Assembly: GCA_965153355.1 (NCBI GenBank)
Contig: OZ231128.1
Coordinates: 2,852,001-2,916,000 of the forward strand
Length of the DNA stretch: 64,000 nucleotides
From: Flaccisagitta enflata
Lineage: Eukaryota > Chaetognatha > Sagittoidea > Aphragmophora
Reading direction: 5' to 3'
Shown: in pieces, positions 1-12,992 of the stretch
Position numbering within the stretch: the first letter of the stretch is position 1
Layout of the letters: every line of letters starts with the position of its first letter
Translations under genes and position numbers: made by a program
Notes under the pieces: generated by a model
Told to the model about the DNA's origin: nothing
The model's database searches: none
What the model saw: only the letters and a program-made list of their open reading frames with translations

Positions 1-350
1 AGTGGCAGTAGTAACTTAGGACTACTGACACTCTTCTTCAAATTACCTTAGGACTAGTGGGCAGTAGGACTAGTAGCTAGTAGGACTAGTAGCTAGTAGG
101 ACTAGTGGGTCGGTAGGACTACTTGGGTGTAGTGCTAAGTACTGTAGGACTACTGGACCGCACCCAAGTGGCAAAGCAAAAAGGGAAAGACAAAAGTCAT
201 ATTTTGATATATTGAAATATGCCCAATTAACCAAAGTTGCTTTATCTCGTAACATGATGGGATATGGGCATATAGATGAATGCGGAATTGGGACTGACTG
301 TATACCTATCAGTTTGTTTATTTTGGTCTGTCTTTTTGAGAAAACTATGA
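1..350. repeat. short tandem GGACTAGT repeats, then unique AT-rich sequence
   Basis: Positions 1-135 hold about eight degenerate copies of a motif close to GTAGGACTAGTAGCTA, at irregular spacing of roughly 14-20 bp. From 136 to 350 I see no gene or repeat. Confidence 0.6.
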
Positions 351-1010
351 CAATTCAAGATATTCATGATTAAGGATTCATTGGGGCCCTCTTTGACTCC
401 TTAGCTGCTCCTTAAGGGCCCCCTGGGAACCAAATTTTCCATATCAGTAACGTTTTATGTTTTTTATGTAAAAACCTTCCAAATGAGACCACTACCATTT
501 AAACAATTCATTTTAAATTTTCAAGACTTAAGATCATTTGGGGTCCTCTTCAATCCCTTTGGGGGCCCTAAGCGGCTACCTAGGGACCCCATCATTCATG
601 TCAATAACATTTCATGTTCTCCACATAGATACCTTCCAAAAACACCACAATCAGATTTATCAAAGAGTCCAATCTACATTTTCATGGTTATAGATCCTTC
701 AAGGGCCCCTTTAACCTCTTTGGGGTTCTTTAGGGCCCCCTTTGGAGCCCCCTCTTCCATATCGGTAATTTTTCATATTCTATGGGTAGAATCGTTTTAA
801 ATGACACCATTACCTAGTTTTTTTAACAAATCATTGCACATTTTCATGTATTGGATGCTTTGGGGGCTCCTTCAATCACTTTAGGGGCCCCTTAAGGGCC
901 CCCCTTGGGACCCCTCTTTCATATCAGTAATCTCTCATGTTCTCCACGTAAATACCTTTCAAATGAGACCATCACCAGGCTTTTTAAATGATCCATTTAG
1001 AATTTATTAG
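350..1010. repeat. about 160-bp degenerate tandem repeat, four units
   Basis: A GGGGCCCT-rich block followed by a phrase about 'CATATCAGTAA' and 'CCTTCCAAATGAGACCA' returns near 385, 540, 700 and 860, giving a period near 160 bp. Units are diverged. The open frame across 483-800 is a by-product of the repeat. Confidence 0.6.
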
Positions 1011-4000
1011 CAAAAGAAGGCGAATTGCTTAATCTTTAGAGGTCACTACCTTCTGAGGGGGGTGGAGGGGTGGCGGTCACAATTTCCTGATACCCAATGC
1101 GACTTTTGAAGGCAGAACATTAATACTACATTGATTTTGAGCCAAAGTGCCTTTAACAAGATCCAATGTGTATCTTTGAAACAGTGGACTCGTTTAATGG
1201 TTTTGCCCATTGACTCTTGTTCAAGATATGGTGGATTAACAAAGCGTTTTTTGAAACACAGATATGATATCAGTTTGGTTTCGTCCCAGTTAGCCAAGTA
1301 GTCAAACGATTCATCCTCTTATAGTTTTAACCACAATGATAACTGATGACGGTTGAAGTGGAATCTTTTGCCGCAAAAGTCAAGCGTAATTTGAGAGTAA
1401 TAGTCTTGATCTCATCCCATGAAAGGGAAATGGGTGCCTACGCTGTTCATGCCTGTCACGATAAAAAGCCCGTCGTTGATACAAAAGAGAAATGCCTGTC
1501 ACGATAACAGGCCCGTCGTTGATACATAAGAAAAGCTTTTGGTAAAACATATGACCATCGTTGTTTTGAGCTGGCAAGTGCCCAGCACAAAAAATGATAG
1601 GAAATGAGGTAGTGGACAGGGCTATGCTCGTCAATCTTGTTTCATGGGTGAGTTGAGCTGTCAGTCATTATCATTTTCACACTTTCCCATCCCTTATCTA
1701 GAATGCGAAAAAGAAGAAATCACTGCTCAACCAACCCGTACTAAAATTGCCAGAATCAAGAAATCGAACTCAAGAGTGACAGAAAAATCTTAGAGGAAAT
1801 TTGGATATCATGTTCATGCAAAGGTAAATAAAAAGCTCATCCTGTCATATAAAAAGCCCGTCGTCGATAAAAAGAAATGCCTGTCTATAGGCCATCTTGA
1901 AATAGAAAAGCTTTTGGTAAAACATATGACCATCGTTGTTTTGAGCTGGCAAGTGCCCAGCACAAAAAATGATAGGGAATGAGGTAGTGGACAGGGCTAT
2001 GCTCGTCAATCTTGTTTCATGGGTGAGTTGAGCTGTCATTGGGTCAAGTATATATATCTCAGTCTCTGAAAGTCTTTGTTTCTCAATATGAGCATGTAAC
2101 CTATCTGACACACTTTCCCATCCCGTATCTATCTGCGAAAAGAAAAAAATAGAACTCAAGAAAATGGACAGAATCAAAAGATGATCGCTGGAGATGTGAC
2201 TCCGTACCTGTACCAATGTGTATCTTCCACCACATTTCATACAAGCGTCAATGGACAAAACCATTAAACAAAGCCATCATTTCAAAGATACACATTGGTA
2301 GAGGAACGGAGTCACATCTCCAGCGATCATCTTCTTGAGTTCTATTTCTTCTTTTTTGCAAGTAGATATGGGATGGTTGAGTTTCTATTTCTTCTTTTTC
2401 GCAGATAGATAAGGGATGGGAAAGTGTGTAAGATAGGTTACATGCTCATATTGAGAAACAAAGACTTGCAGAGACTGAGATATATATACTTGACCCAATG
2501 ACAGCTCAACTCACCCATGAAACAAGATTGACGAGCATAGCCCTGTCCACTACCTCATTCCCTATCATTTGGTGTGCTGGGCACATGCCTGCTCAAAACA
2601 ACGATTGTCATATGTTTTACCAAACTGACATCGTATCTGTGTTTCAAAAAACGCTTTGTTAATCCACCACATCTCACACAAAAGTCAATGGACAAAACCA
2701 TTAAACGAAGCCATTGTTTCAAAGATACACATTGGTACAGCTACGGAGTCATATCTCCAGCAATCATCTTTTGATTCTGTCCATTTTCTTGAGTTCTATT
2801 TCTTCTTTTTCGAAGATAGATAGAGGATAGGAAAGTGTGTAAGATAGGTTACATGCTCATATTGAGAAACAAAGACTTGCAGAGACTGAGATATATATAC
2901 TTGACCCAATGACAGCTCAACTCACCCATGAAACAAGATTGACGAGCATAGCCCTGTCCACTACCTCATTCCCTATCATTTTTTGTGCTGGGCACTTGCC
3001 AGCTCAAAACAATGATGGTCATATGTTTTACCAAAAGCTTCTCTTATGTATCATCGACGGGCCTGTTATCGTGACAGGCATGAACAGCGTAGGCACCCAT
3101 TTCCCTTTCATGGGATGAGATCAAGACTATTACTCTCAAATTACGCTTGACTTTTGCGGCGAAAGATTCCACTTCAACCGTCATCAGTTATCATTGTGGT
3201 TAAAACTATAAGAGGATGAATCGTTTGACTACTTGGCTAACTGGGACGAAACCAAACTGATATCATATCTGTGTTTCAAAAAACGCTTTGTTAATCCACC
3301 ATATCTTGAACAAGAGTCAATGGACAAAACCAATCTTACACACTTGAAACATGATTGATGAGCATAGCCCTGTCCACTACCTCATTCCCTACTATTTGGT
3401 GTGCTGGGCACTTGCCTGCTCAAAACAACAATGGTCATATGTTTTACCAAAAGCTCTCCTTATGTATCAACGACGGGCCTGTTATCGTGACAGACATTTC
3501 TCTTTTGTATCAACGACGGGCTTTTTATCGTGACAGGCATGAACAGCGTAGGTACCCATTTCCTTTTCATGGGATGAGTCCACTGTTTCAAAGATACACA
3601 TTGGTACAGAGTCACATCTCCAGAGATCATCTTTTGATTCTGTCCATTTTCTTGAGTTCTATTTCTTCTTTTTCGCAGATAGATACGGGATGGGAAAGTG
3701 TGGAAGATAGGTTACATGCTCATATTGAGAAACAAAGACTTGCAGAGACTGTCCACTACCTCATTCCCTATCATTTGGTGTGCTGGGCACTTGCCAGCTC
3801 AAAACAATGATGGTCATATGTTTTAACCAAAAGCTTCTCTTATGTATCAACAACTGGCCTGTTATCGAGACAGGCATAAACAGCGTAGGCACCCATTTCC
3901 TTTATCATTGAAGGGCTTTTAATTGTGACAGGCATGAACAGCATTAACACCCATTTCCTTTATCAATGATGGGCTTTTTATCGTGACAGACATGAACAGC

Positions 4001-4440
4001 GTAGGCACCCATTTCCTTTTCATGGGATGAGATCAAGACTATTACTCTCAAATAACGCTTGACTTTTGCGGTGAAAGATTCCACTTTAACCGTCATCAGT
4101 TAAAACCGTCATCAATTAAAACTATAAGAGGATGAATCGTTGCTTTTTCGCAGATAGATACGGGATGGGAAAGTGTGTAAGATAGGTTACATGCTCATAT
4201 TGAGAAACAAAGACTTGCAGAGACTGAGATATATATACTTGACCCAATGACAGCTCAACTCACCCATGAAACAAGATTGACGAGCATAGCCCTGTCCACT
4301 ACCTCATTCCCTATCCTTTGGTGTGCTGGGCACTTGCCAGCTCAAAACAACGATGGTCATATGTTTTAATCAAAAGCTTCTCTTATGTATCAACGACGGG
4401 CTTTTTATCGTGACAGGCATGAACAGCGTAGGTACCCAGA
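1010..4440. repeat. large palindrome (two arms of about 1 kb) with extra partial copies to its right
   Basis: The sequence from about 1200 to 2240 reappears as its reverse complement from about 2270 to 3340. Landmarks such as TCATCCTCTTATAGTTTTAA (1311) and its complement near 3205, and CACCATATCTTGAACAAG against its complement near 1220, confirm this. Further partial direct and inverted copies fill 3345-4440. The centre lies near 2240-2270. The same hypothetical peptide (containing STTSFP and GHLPAQNN) opens on both strands because of the palindrome; I do not call it a gene. Confidence 0.75.
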
Positions 4441-4860
4441 GGAAGATGGAGATGGTAACAAGTGTTGGAAGAGGAGGAGCGAGAGGAGGAGGAGAAGGAA
4501 ACGAGAATGCCAATCAAATTGTGAGTCATGGAAAGAAAAATCTACATCAAATGCTGGTAGATCTGAGAGCGAAGTGCAACGGGTGACAACGGAAGAAGTA
4601 ATGGAAGCTGAAACTAAAGCGATATCGAGCGCGGATGCGGACGCGGACGTGGAATTGGTAGCCAAAGAAGCGGTCGCAAATTTGTCCAGTTTGAAAACGA
4701 CATCAAGAAGAAACTGTAAGAATAAGCGAAAAGATGAGCAGGCAAATGATGGCGCAAATGAGCGTGCTCAAGAGCGTTGAGGAGGGAGTTAGAAAGAAAT
4801 GAGCGTGCAGCACAGCAACAGTCGTCTTCCAAGCAGCAGTCATTAGCCAAACAACAGTTG
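4440..4860 (+). other. purine-rich stretch with an unassigned open frame
   Basis: A frame open to 4780 encodes a highly charged Arg/Lys/Glu-rich peptide with a short Ala-Asp repeat (SADADADVE). The opposite strand and another frame are also open. No domain is recognisable and the upstream part of the frame lies in the palindrome repeat. It may be a decayed exon or low-complexity DNA. Confidence 0.2.
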
Positions 4861-4976
4861 TCTTGATGAAATTGAGTTATGGCGCAGAACGATAGAGCAA
4901 ATATAATTCGTTAGTCTATGAAAATGAGTTATGGTGTAGTTCCATAGCAAATATCATTTGTCTAAGTTAATGAAAG

Positions 4977-5140
4977 AAGGCCAACACCTATAAGTTGCGT
5001 GCGGGACATAACTTAAGGTGGCTTAAATTGACTCAGGACGATGTAAAATGACTTAAAAGTAAAGTTTGATGGATGGAGGACCAACCAACCAACCAACTGA
5101 TGGACAAAGCAGGTTGTTGAATCGCGTGCACGCGATAAAA
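4977..5140 (-). mobile_element. hairpin-ended dispersed element, AAGTCATTTTA subfamily
   Basis: Begins AAGGCCAACACC, has a GACCAACCAACC microsatellite, and ends with the hairpin ATCGCGTGCACGCGAT followed by AAAAA. The internal ACTTAAAATGACTTAAA phrase is shared with the copy at 18526 and marks a subfamily. Confidence 0.6.
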
Positions 5141-5239
5141 AAGACTCGGCAAAGTTTGAGTGGTCAAATATCAAATCAAGCACTGATCGATATACTACAG
5201 TTTGATAGACAGAAAGGGCAAAATATTCATCATGCAGTT

Positions 5240-6711
5240 ATGTCTGATTGATCATGCCTTATCTTGTCCAAGGGACCTTAAACTACATTGTCTGAATGAT
5301 AATAATTAATCTTGTTTGAATGAAGTTGTCCTTAGCCTTAGTGCTGGCTGAGTTATCCCTCGCCAGAATGCTCAGTTTTCTGGAGGACTTCTATCTAAGA
5401 ATGATACAATCACTGTTCTGTTAATTTACCCTCCTCCTCCCTCCGCTGTCTTGGTGTCTCCTCATAGTTAATCCCCTTTTAAACCCCAGCCAATGAAACC
5501 CAACCTTTCTCAAGAAAAATGGTTCTGTGTTGATGCTTTGTTCCTTTCTCCTGTGGATTTCCATATTAGATAAATGAAATGTCATCAGTTTTGTGGAAGA
5601 TCTGTTCACCAAGTTCAGTGGATGATCAATCCTTAGTTCCGTGCAGGATCAATCCTTAGCTCTGTTGGTGATCGATTCACAGATTTCTGTTAAGCCAGTG
5701 TGATTGTTAAGTTGTCCTCCCTTTTCAGGGTGATCATCAAATTGTCCCCCTTATCAGAGTACTTGTCAAGTTGTCCCCTTGTCAGATCGCTCAAGGAAAG
5801 GAAATATCAACTGCATGCCCAGTATTGTGCTTATTATCACTATGCCCGGTATTGTCAAATAAAGTATTGTCAAATAAATGAATGCACCCAGTCTTGTCTG
5901 AAAAGTCTATGCACCCTGTCATGCCTAAAAATTCTTTATGCTCAGTCTCAGACATACAGATTGTGGAGAAGCGGGAAGCGCCGCTTCTCGGAAGCAGGGT
6001 GACAGTCGGAAGATCATCCAATATGGCTTTAGAAAAAAGTGGCAAAAACGAAATTTAGGTCTGGAAGAGCACTTTAACAGTTGTCACAAATCATTTTCTG
6101 ATTGATGATCTAAAAACTTTGTATTTCCATAAATTTGCATTTTTCATGACTGATTTAAAAAAAAATGACTTGCTATTCCATGAAATCACTGTATTCGGCT
6201 TGTTGGAACCTTGCAAGCAGAATTTTTGCTTCCCGGAAGAATATTAGTATCTGCTCAGTCTTCTCAAAGTAATCATTTGTTGCAGTCTCTTCCAATGATT
6301 ATCTGAAGTCTTAAAAAAAGTGATCATTTCATAGTCTGATTGGTGACATCACTTATGCAGTCTTGTCCGAGTGATCATGCTTGAACTATGTGTATGAAGG
6401 ATACTTGAATGGTATAAATTGTAACAATTCTTTTTCTGCTCTTTCTTGTCAGTTATCTTCATGTACTCTTCAGTAGTGATCGTTAATTGTGATCATATGT
6501 GTAGACTTGATCATTACATAGACCTAATGGTTACATATGCTGTCATATCTGATTGATCATGCTTCATCTTGTCCTAGTGATCAGTCATCTTTCTATGGCC
6601 ATCATCTTTACATTTTACTGCCTTGTTAGAATGATCATTATGGTCTCTCATCAGATTTGTCTCAGTTGTCATGGTTTGCATTCCTCAGTTATCATTTTGC
6701 AGTCTTATCTT
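5240..6711. repeat. old dispersed TGATCAT / CTTGTCT satellite-derived sequence
   Basis: Degenerate, irregularly spaced copies of TGATCAT followed by GCAGTCTTGTCTGA occur throughout. 5225-5490 is a diverged duplicate of 12690-12990, sharing the end phrase TTAATCCCCTTTTAAACCCC. At 5700-5790 there are three imperfect units related to the 29-bp satellite at 13000. No gene seen. Confidence 0.6.
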
Positions 6712-6864
6712 ACAAGGTCGGATGCATGGCAATCCAGTCGCGAACGGTTTGGCAGGAGCAGTAATACGAAAACCGCTTGGAATTCAAAAATGTGATGGAC
6801 CAACCGATGGACTGACATACCAACCGACACGGCAAGGTGTAGTCGTGGGTCCGCAACTAAAAAG
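6712..6864 (-). mobile_element. hairpin-ended dispersed element with a paralogous empty site
   Basis: Runs from TACAAGGTCGGATGC to TCCGCAACT before AAAAAGAC. Flanks GCAGTCTTATCT and AAAAAGACATGCCTCATC match an uninterrupted paralogue at about 7895-7925 (GCGGTCTTATCC then AAAAAGACCTGCCTCATC). The insertion therefore left no target duplication. The arms are degenerate (CAGTCGCGAACGG at one end, GTCGTGGGTCCGCAACT at the other). Confidence 0.7.
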
Positions 6865-7916
6865 ACATGCCTCATCTTGTCAGTGATCTTGCTGTACCTT
6901 ATCTGAGTGTGATCATGCTTGATCTTGTATAGGAGATTGTCTATTGTCCAAGCTTGCATGACTGATCATGAGAGGTTTGTTTGAAAGAGCTATCTTGTCT
7001 TGCTGATCCTTTCTCAGTCTGACCTCTTTCAACATCAAGATCTTAAGCCTCCTCCTTTTCCTCCCCTTTCAATACCCTCCGCCTGAATAATCTATCTCGT
7101 ATCCCTCCTCTCCTGCTTTTTCCTCCTCTGCCTCCCTCTCTCTTTCCTTTCTCTTCTCTCTCTTTATCCCCTCTTCCTCACTCTCTCTCCCTCCCTCCTT
7201 CACTTGTCCAGCATCACCTTCTCCCTCCTCTGCCTAACTCTCTCCTATCTCTAATCCCTCCCGTCCTCCGCCAGCCTTACTTCTTCTCCCATCTCTCTTT
7301 TATCTTCCTCTTTTATCTTCCTCTTTTCTCTCCTGCACTGCACTGCTTGAATCTACTCTTCCATCCCATTGTGTCCTGCCTTTTGTTTGCTTCATTGATT
7401 TTTTTTTTTGCGGACATTATGCTCTTCACAACAATTTTCTGGGATAGTATATTGACCAGCAGTAGTCACTTTCCCAGGACATCTTCACTCTAGGCTTAAA
7501 ATAACTAACGCCTCTTTGCAATATTTATTCCTGTCTGAGTGACTTTCATGGGCAGTCTTGACTGAAGTAAGGCTTGTCTCTACTTGATGTGTGATCAAAT
7601 GTGCAGGCTTGCCTGAATGATCACTACATTATCTTTAGGGTCTTAGAAATGGTTTTCTGTCTTTGATCATTGCCGTTTTTTTCTGAGCAATCATGCACTA
7701 CCTATCTGAATGATCACTCATATTGTGTGGGTGATCATTTAAACAGGATTATCTTGTTTGGGCGATTGCTCTAAATATCAGCCCGCATCTATGGCTATCT
7801 GGTCAGTCCTCATATTACTGCCTTGTCAGAGTGATCATTGTGCTCTCAGATTTGTCTCAGTTGTCATGATTTGCTGTCCTGTCAGAGCTCATTTTGCGGT
7901 CTTATCCAAAAAGACC
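6865..7916. repeat. degenerate TGATCAT repeats and a pyrimidine-rich tract
   Basis: 7020-7400 is almost all C and T on the + strand, like the tract inside the 1.36 kb repeat. The remainder is diverged TGATCAT/CTTGTC sequence. No gene seen. Confidence 0.5.
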
Positions 7917-10900
7917 TGCCTCATCTTGTCAGAGTGGTCTTGCTCCACTTACTCTGAGTGATGATGCCTGATGTTGTATAAAAGTGATCATTGGGCATTC
8001 TCATTAGTGATCAATATGCTTGGCAGTTCTGAATGATTGTTATGTGAGGTTTGTCTAAAAGATATCTTTAGGCTCAGTGATCATTTCTTAGTCTTGCCTC
8101 TATCAACGTCTTTGTCATGGTGCTTAGTTGCTTAGTCTTGTCTGATTATTGATGCACCCTGTCTTGTTGAAGTTTTTTGTTAGAGTAATTTTGTAGTCTA
8201 GTCTGAGTGATAATACATAATCTTGTCAGGTGAACATAAGTATTGTGTCATAAATCATGCTGAATCTTGCCCAAGTGGTCATGTTCAATCATTTTACTCA
8301 GAACCCTGGAGGCTTATCTGAATTATCAAATTGTCTCACATATCCATTTCAAAGAGGTATTCTCTTTATGCTCAATCTTGTAAGTCCTCTTTCTGAGATA
8401 CTTCAACTTTGAGAAAAGGCAGTCATTACGCACCAATTATTTTTTGAAAGATCATTATGAGCAGTTTGAATGATCTTTAGCCTCCTTTGCTTGATTTTTC
8501 TCCTCCTCTGCTTGATGTTTCTATCTCGTATCCCTCTCCTCTTGCTTATTCCCTTCTCTGCCTTCCTTCCTCTGCTTTCTCTTCCTCTTAATTTTTGTTT
8601 CACCTTTCTCCTGCTCTTCCTCTCCCTCAGTTCTTCCCCTCCCTCCCCCTCCCAACATGATACTCTTCCTCTTGTCATGTTGTTCCCTCAGCCTCCTCTT
8701 CCTTTCTCTCATCCCTCTTTTCCTCTTCCCTCCTCTGCTTGGCTTCCATCTCTCTGTTCTCTTTTATCATCTTCTTCTCTGCTCCTCCCCTTCTGAGCTT
8801 GAACCACTGCCCTATGATTGAGCCTTGTGTGTCATTCCATTCATTGACCTTTTCTGTAATAATGTAACATCTTTTTTGAAGATATTTTTCTGATGATATG
8901 ACTTATATTTCTGGAAGTTCTGGAAGAATATTTTGACTGCCAGTAGTCACTTCTGCAGGTCATCCTAATCCATAGAATGACAAAAACTATTACCTCTTTG
9001 CATTGCCTATTACTCCGTTCCTTAATAAAAAAATTGGTTAGGGAAGAAGATAAATGCAAGACATGATATGCACACACTTTTGTGGAGCATTGATGCAGCA
9101 ATGATCATTGCATGTACTGTAAGGTTTTGGGTGATCACCTATGCAGTTTTGTCTGTGATCATGCCTAACCCTATCTATGTAAGTGGTCTGCCGCTGCCTT
9201 GTCTGAGGGATTGTGCCTAATCTTACCTGAAGGATTTTGTCCAATCTTGTCCAAGGGATTGTGCCTTATCTTGTCTCAGGGATCATTGGCCAACTATGCC
9301 TCATCTTGTCAGAGTGGTCTTGCTCCACTTACTCTGAGTGATGATGCCTGATGTTGTATAAAAGTGATCATTGGGCATTCTCATAAGTGATCAATATGCT
9401 TGGCAGTTCTGAATGATTGTTATGTGAGGTTTGTCTAAAAGATATCTTTAGGCTCAGTGATCCTTTCTCAGTCTTGCCTCTATCAACGTCTTTGTCATGG
9501 TGCTTAGTCTTGTCTGATTATTGATGCACCCTGTCTTGTTGAAGTTTTTTGTTAGAGTAATTTTGTAGTCTAGTCTGAGTGATAATACCTAATCTTGTCA
9601 GGTGAACATAAGTATTGTGTCATAAATCATGCTGAATCTTGTCCAAGTGGTCATGTTCAATCATTTTACTCAGAACCCTGGAGGCTTATCTGAATGATCA
9701 AATTGTCTCACATATCCATTTCAAAGAGGTATTCTCTTTATGCTCAATCTTGTAAGTCCTCTTTCTGAGATACTTCAACTTTGAGCAGTCATTACGCGCA
9801 ATTATTTTGAAAGATCATTATGAGCAGTTTGAATGATCTTTAGCCTCCTTTGCTTGATTTTTCTCCTCCTCTGCTTGATGTTTCTATCTCGTATCCCTCT
9901 CCTCTTGCTTATTCCCTTCTCTGCCTTCCTTCCTCTGCTTTCTCTTCCTCTTAATTTTTGTTTCACCTTTCTCCTGCTCTTCCTCTCCCTCAGTTCTTCC
10001 CCTCCCTCCCTCTCCCAACATGATACTCTTCCTCTTGTCATGTTGTTCCCTCAGCCTCCTCTTCCTTTCTCTCATCCCTCTTTTCCTCTTCCCTCCTCTG
10101 CTTGGCTTCCATCTCTCTGTTCTCTTTTATCATCTTCTTCTCTGCTCCTCCCCTTCTGAGCTTGAACCACTGCCTATGATTGAGCCTTGTGTGTCATTCC
10201 ATTCATTGACCTTTTCTGTAATAATGTAACATCTTTTTTGAAGATATTTTTCTGATGATATGACTTATATTTCTGGAAGTTCTGGAAGAATATTTTGACT
10301 GCCAGTAGTCACTTCTGCAGGTCATCCTAATCCATAGAATGACAAAAACTATTACCTCTTTGCATTGCCTATTACTCCGTTCCTTAATAAAAAAATTGGT
10401 TAGGGAAGAAGATAAATGCAAGACATGATATGCACACACTTTTGTGGAGCATTGATGCAGCAATGATCATTGCATGTACTGTAAGGTTTTGAGTGATCAC
10501 CTATGCAGTTTTGTCTGTGATCATGCCTAACCCTATCTATGTAAGTGGTCTGCCGCTGCCTTGTCTGAGGGATTGTGCCTAATCTTACCTGAAGGATTTT
10601 GTCTAATCTTGTCCAAGGGATTGTGCCTTATCTTGTCTCAGGGATCATTGGCCAACTATGCCTCATCTTGTCAGAGTGGTCTTGCTCCACTTACTCTGAG
10701 TGATGATGCCTGATGTTGTATAAAAGTGATCATTGGGCATTCTCATAAGTGATCAATATGCTTGGCAGTTCTGAATGATTGTTATGTGAGGTTTGTCTAA
10801 AAGATATCTTTAGGCTCAGTGATCCTTTCTCAGTCTTGCCTCTATCAACGTCTTTGTCATGGTGCTTAGTCTTGTCTGATTATTGATGCACCCTGTCTTG

Positions 10901-12020
10901 TTGAAGTTTTTTGTTAGAGTAATTTTGTAGTCTAGTCTGAGTGATAATACCTAATCTTGTCAGGTGAACATAAGTATTGTGTCATAAATCATGCTGAATC
11001 TTGCCCAAGTGGTCATGTTCAATCATTTTACTCAGAACCCTGGAGGCTTATCTGAATGATCAAATTGTCTCACATATCCATTTCAAAGAGGTATTCTCTT
11101 TATGCTCAATCTTGTAAGTCCTCTTTCTGAGATACTTCAACTTTGAGCAGTCATTACGCGCAATTATTTTGAAAGATCATTATGAGCAGTTTGAATGATC
11201 TTTAGCCTCCTTTGCTTGATTTTTCTCCTCCTCTGCTTGATGTTTCTATCTCGTATCCCTCTCCTCTTGCTTATTCCCTTCTCTGCCTTCCTTCCTCTGC
11301 TTTCTCTTCCTCTTAAGTTTTGTTTCACCTTTCTCCTGCTCTTCCTCTCCCTCAGTTCTTCCCCTCCCTCCCCCTCCCAACATGATACTCTTCCTCTTGT
11401 CATGTTGTTCCCTCAGCCTCCTCTTCCTTTCTCTCATCCCTCTTTTCCTCTTCCCTCCTCTGCTTGGCTTCCATCTCTCTGTTCTCTTTTATCATCTTCT
11501 TCTCTGCTCCTCCCCTTCTGAGCTTGAACCACTCCCTATGATTGAGCCTTGTGTGTCATTCCATTCATTGACCTTTTCTGTAATAATGTAACATCGTTTT
11601 TGAAGATATTTTTCTGATGATATGACTTATATTTCTGGAAGTTCTGGAAGAATATTTTGACTGCCAGTAGTCACTTCTGCAGGTCATCCTAATCCATAGA
11701 ATGACAAAAACTATTACCTCTTTGCATTGCCTATTACTCCGTTCCTTAATAAAAAAATTGGTTAGGGAAGAAGATAAATGCAAGACATGATATGCACACA
11801 CTTTTGTGGAGCATTGATGCAGCAATGATCATTGCATGTACTGTAAGGTTTTGAGTGATCACCTATGCAGTTTTGTCTGTGATCATGCCTAACCCTATCT
11901 ATGTAAGTGGTCTGCCGCTGCCTTGTCTGAGGGATTGTGCCTAATCTTACCTGAAGGATTTTGTCTAATCTTGTCCAAGGGATTGTGCCTTATCTTGTCT
12001 CAGGGATCATTGGCCAACTA
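7917..12020. repeat. 1.36 kb tandem triplication
   Basis: Three head-to-tail copies start at about 7917, 9296 and 10659, each opening with ATGCCTCATCTTGTCAGAG and closing with GGGATCATTGGCCAACTA. The second and third units are 1363 and 1362 bp; the first is slightly longer through small insertions (for example around 8126). Differences are only scattered single bases and short indels, so the duplication looks recent. Each unit carries a C/T-rich tract that gives matching open frames on both strands; I treat those as non-coding. Confidence 0.9.
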
Positions 12021-12029
12021 TTATCAGTC

Positions 12030-12405
12030 TGTCTAAATGATCACAAACAGTTTTATCTGAATGGCCATAATGGGCAGTCTTTTCTGAATGATCGTATTGG
12101 GCAGTCTTGTCTGAATGATCATAATGGGCAGTTTTGTCTGAATGATCATGATGGGCAGTCTTGTCTGAATGATCATGATGGGCAGTCTTGTCTGAATGAT
12201 CATGATGGGCAGTCTTGTTTGAATGATCGTAATGGTCAATCTTGTCCGAATGATCATAAAGGGCAGTCTTGGGTGAATGATCATAAGGGTCAGTCTTGTC
12301 TAAATGATCATAATGAGCAGTCTTGTCAGTATGATCATAATGAGCAGTCTTGTCCGAACGATTGTAATGAGCAGTCTTGTCTGAATGACTGAATGGGCAG
12401 TCATG
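12030..12405. repeat. 27-bp minisatellite, about 13 units
   Basis: The unit is close to TGATCATGATGGGCAG followed by TCTTGTCTGAA. Since 27 is divisible by three it creates a 143-residue open frame repeating CLNDHDGQS, which is a repeat artefact. The BclI-type palindrome TGATCA recurs in each unit. Confidence 0.9.
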
Positions 12406-12992
12406 TTCAAATCATCATAATGAGTCTACTTCACTTAATACTTGTGTGCAGCCATGTCAGGGGTTTTGCTAAGAACAGTTTTGAAATTTTTTTAAGGGGG
12501 CTCTCAAATAGTCATGCCTTAGATATTGTGCCCATTCTAACAACTACTCCTGTGAAAAGTAATTGATCAAGCAGACTAGACAGTTGTCTTTATGCTCCCT
12601 TTAGTAGTGATCATTGTCTGTCTTTGACTATTGATATGTGATCAAATGAGCAGACATGCATGGATTATCATTACATGGTCATAAGGGTTTGAGTGATTAC
12701 ATATGCAGTTATGTCTTATCTTGTCCAAGCAACCTTGCCTTGTTTTTTCCAAGGGACCTTACACTATGTGATCTCAATGATCATGACTAACCTTACCATA
12801 GTGCTCATTAAGTTTTGCCTTGTTCTGTGGATGATCAATCCACAGTTTTTTGGTGGACTGATGTCTGAAAATGATCCATCCACAGTTCTGAGGATGATCT
12901 ATCCACTCTTCTGTGAATTTACCCTCATTCTCCTTCCTCCCCTCTTTCCTCATAGTTAATCCCCTTTTAAACCCCAGCCTAAAATTTATCAG
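12406..12992. repeat. diverged copy of the 5225-5490 segment
   Basis: 12690-12990 shares ordered phrases with 5225-5490 (TTATCTTGTCCAAG, AAGGGACCTTA, TTCTGTGAATTTACCCTC, TAATCCCCTTTTAAACCCC). 12406-12690 is AT-rich sequence without a recognisable gene. Confidence 0.55.

Noticed and set aside
1380-3810. Frames sharing STTSFPIIFCAGHLPAQNN on both strands
   Set aside because: Same repeat read in the two arms of a palindrome; frames are broken differently in each copy and no domain is recognisable.
8403-11521. Conserved open frames of 108, 91, 86 and 63 residues in three copies
   Set aside because: They recur only because the DNA is triplicated; composition is pyrimidine-rich low complexity and both strands are open at the same place.
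11961-12392. 143-residue frame repeating CLNDHDGQS
   Set aside because: Product of a 27-bp minisatellite, whose length divisible by three keeps one frame open.
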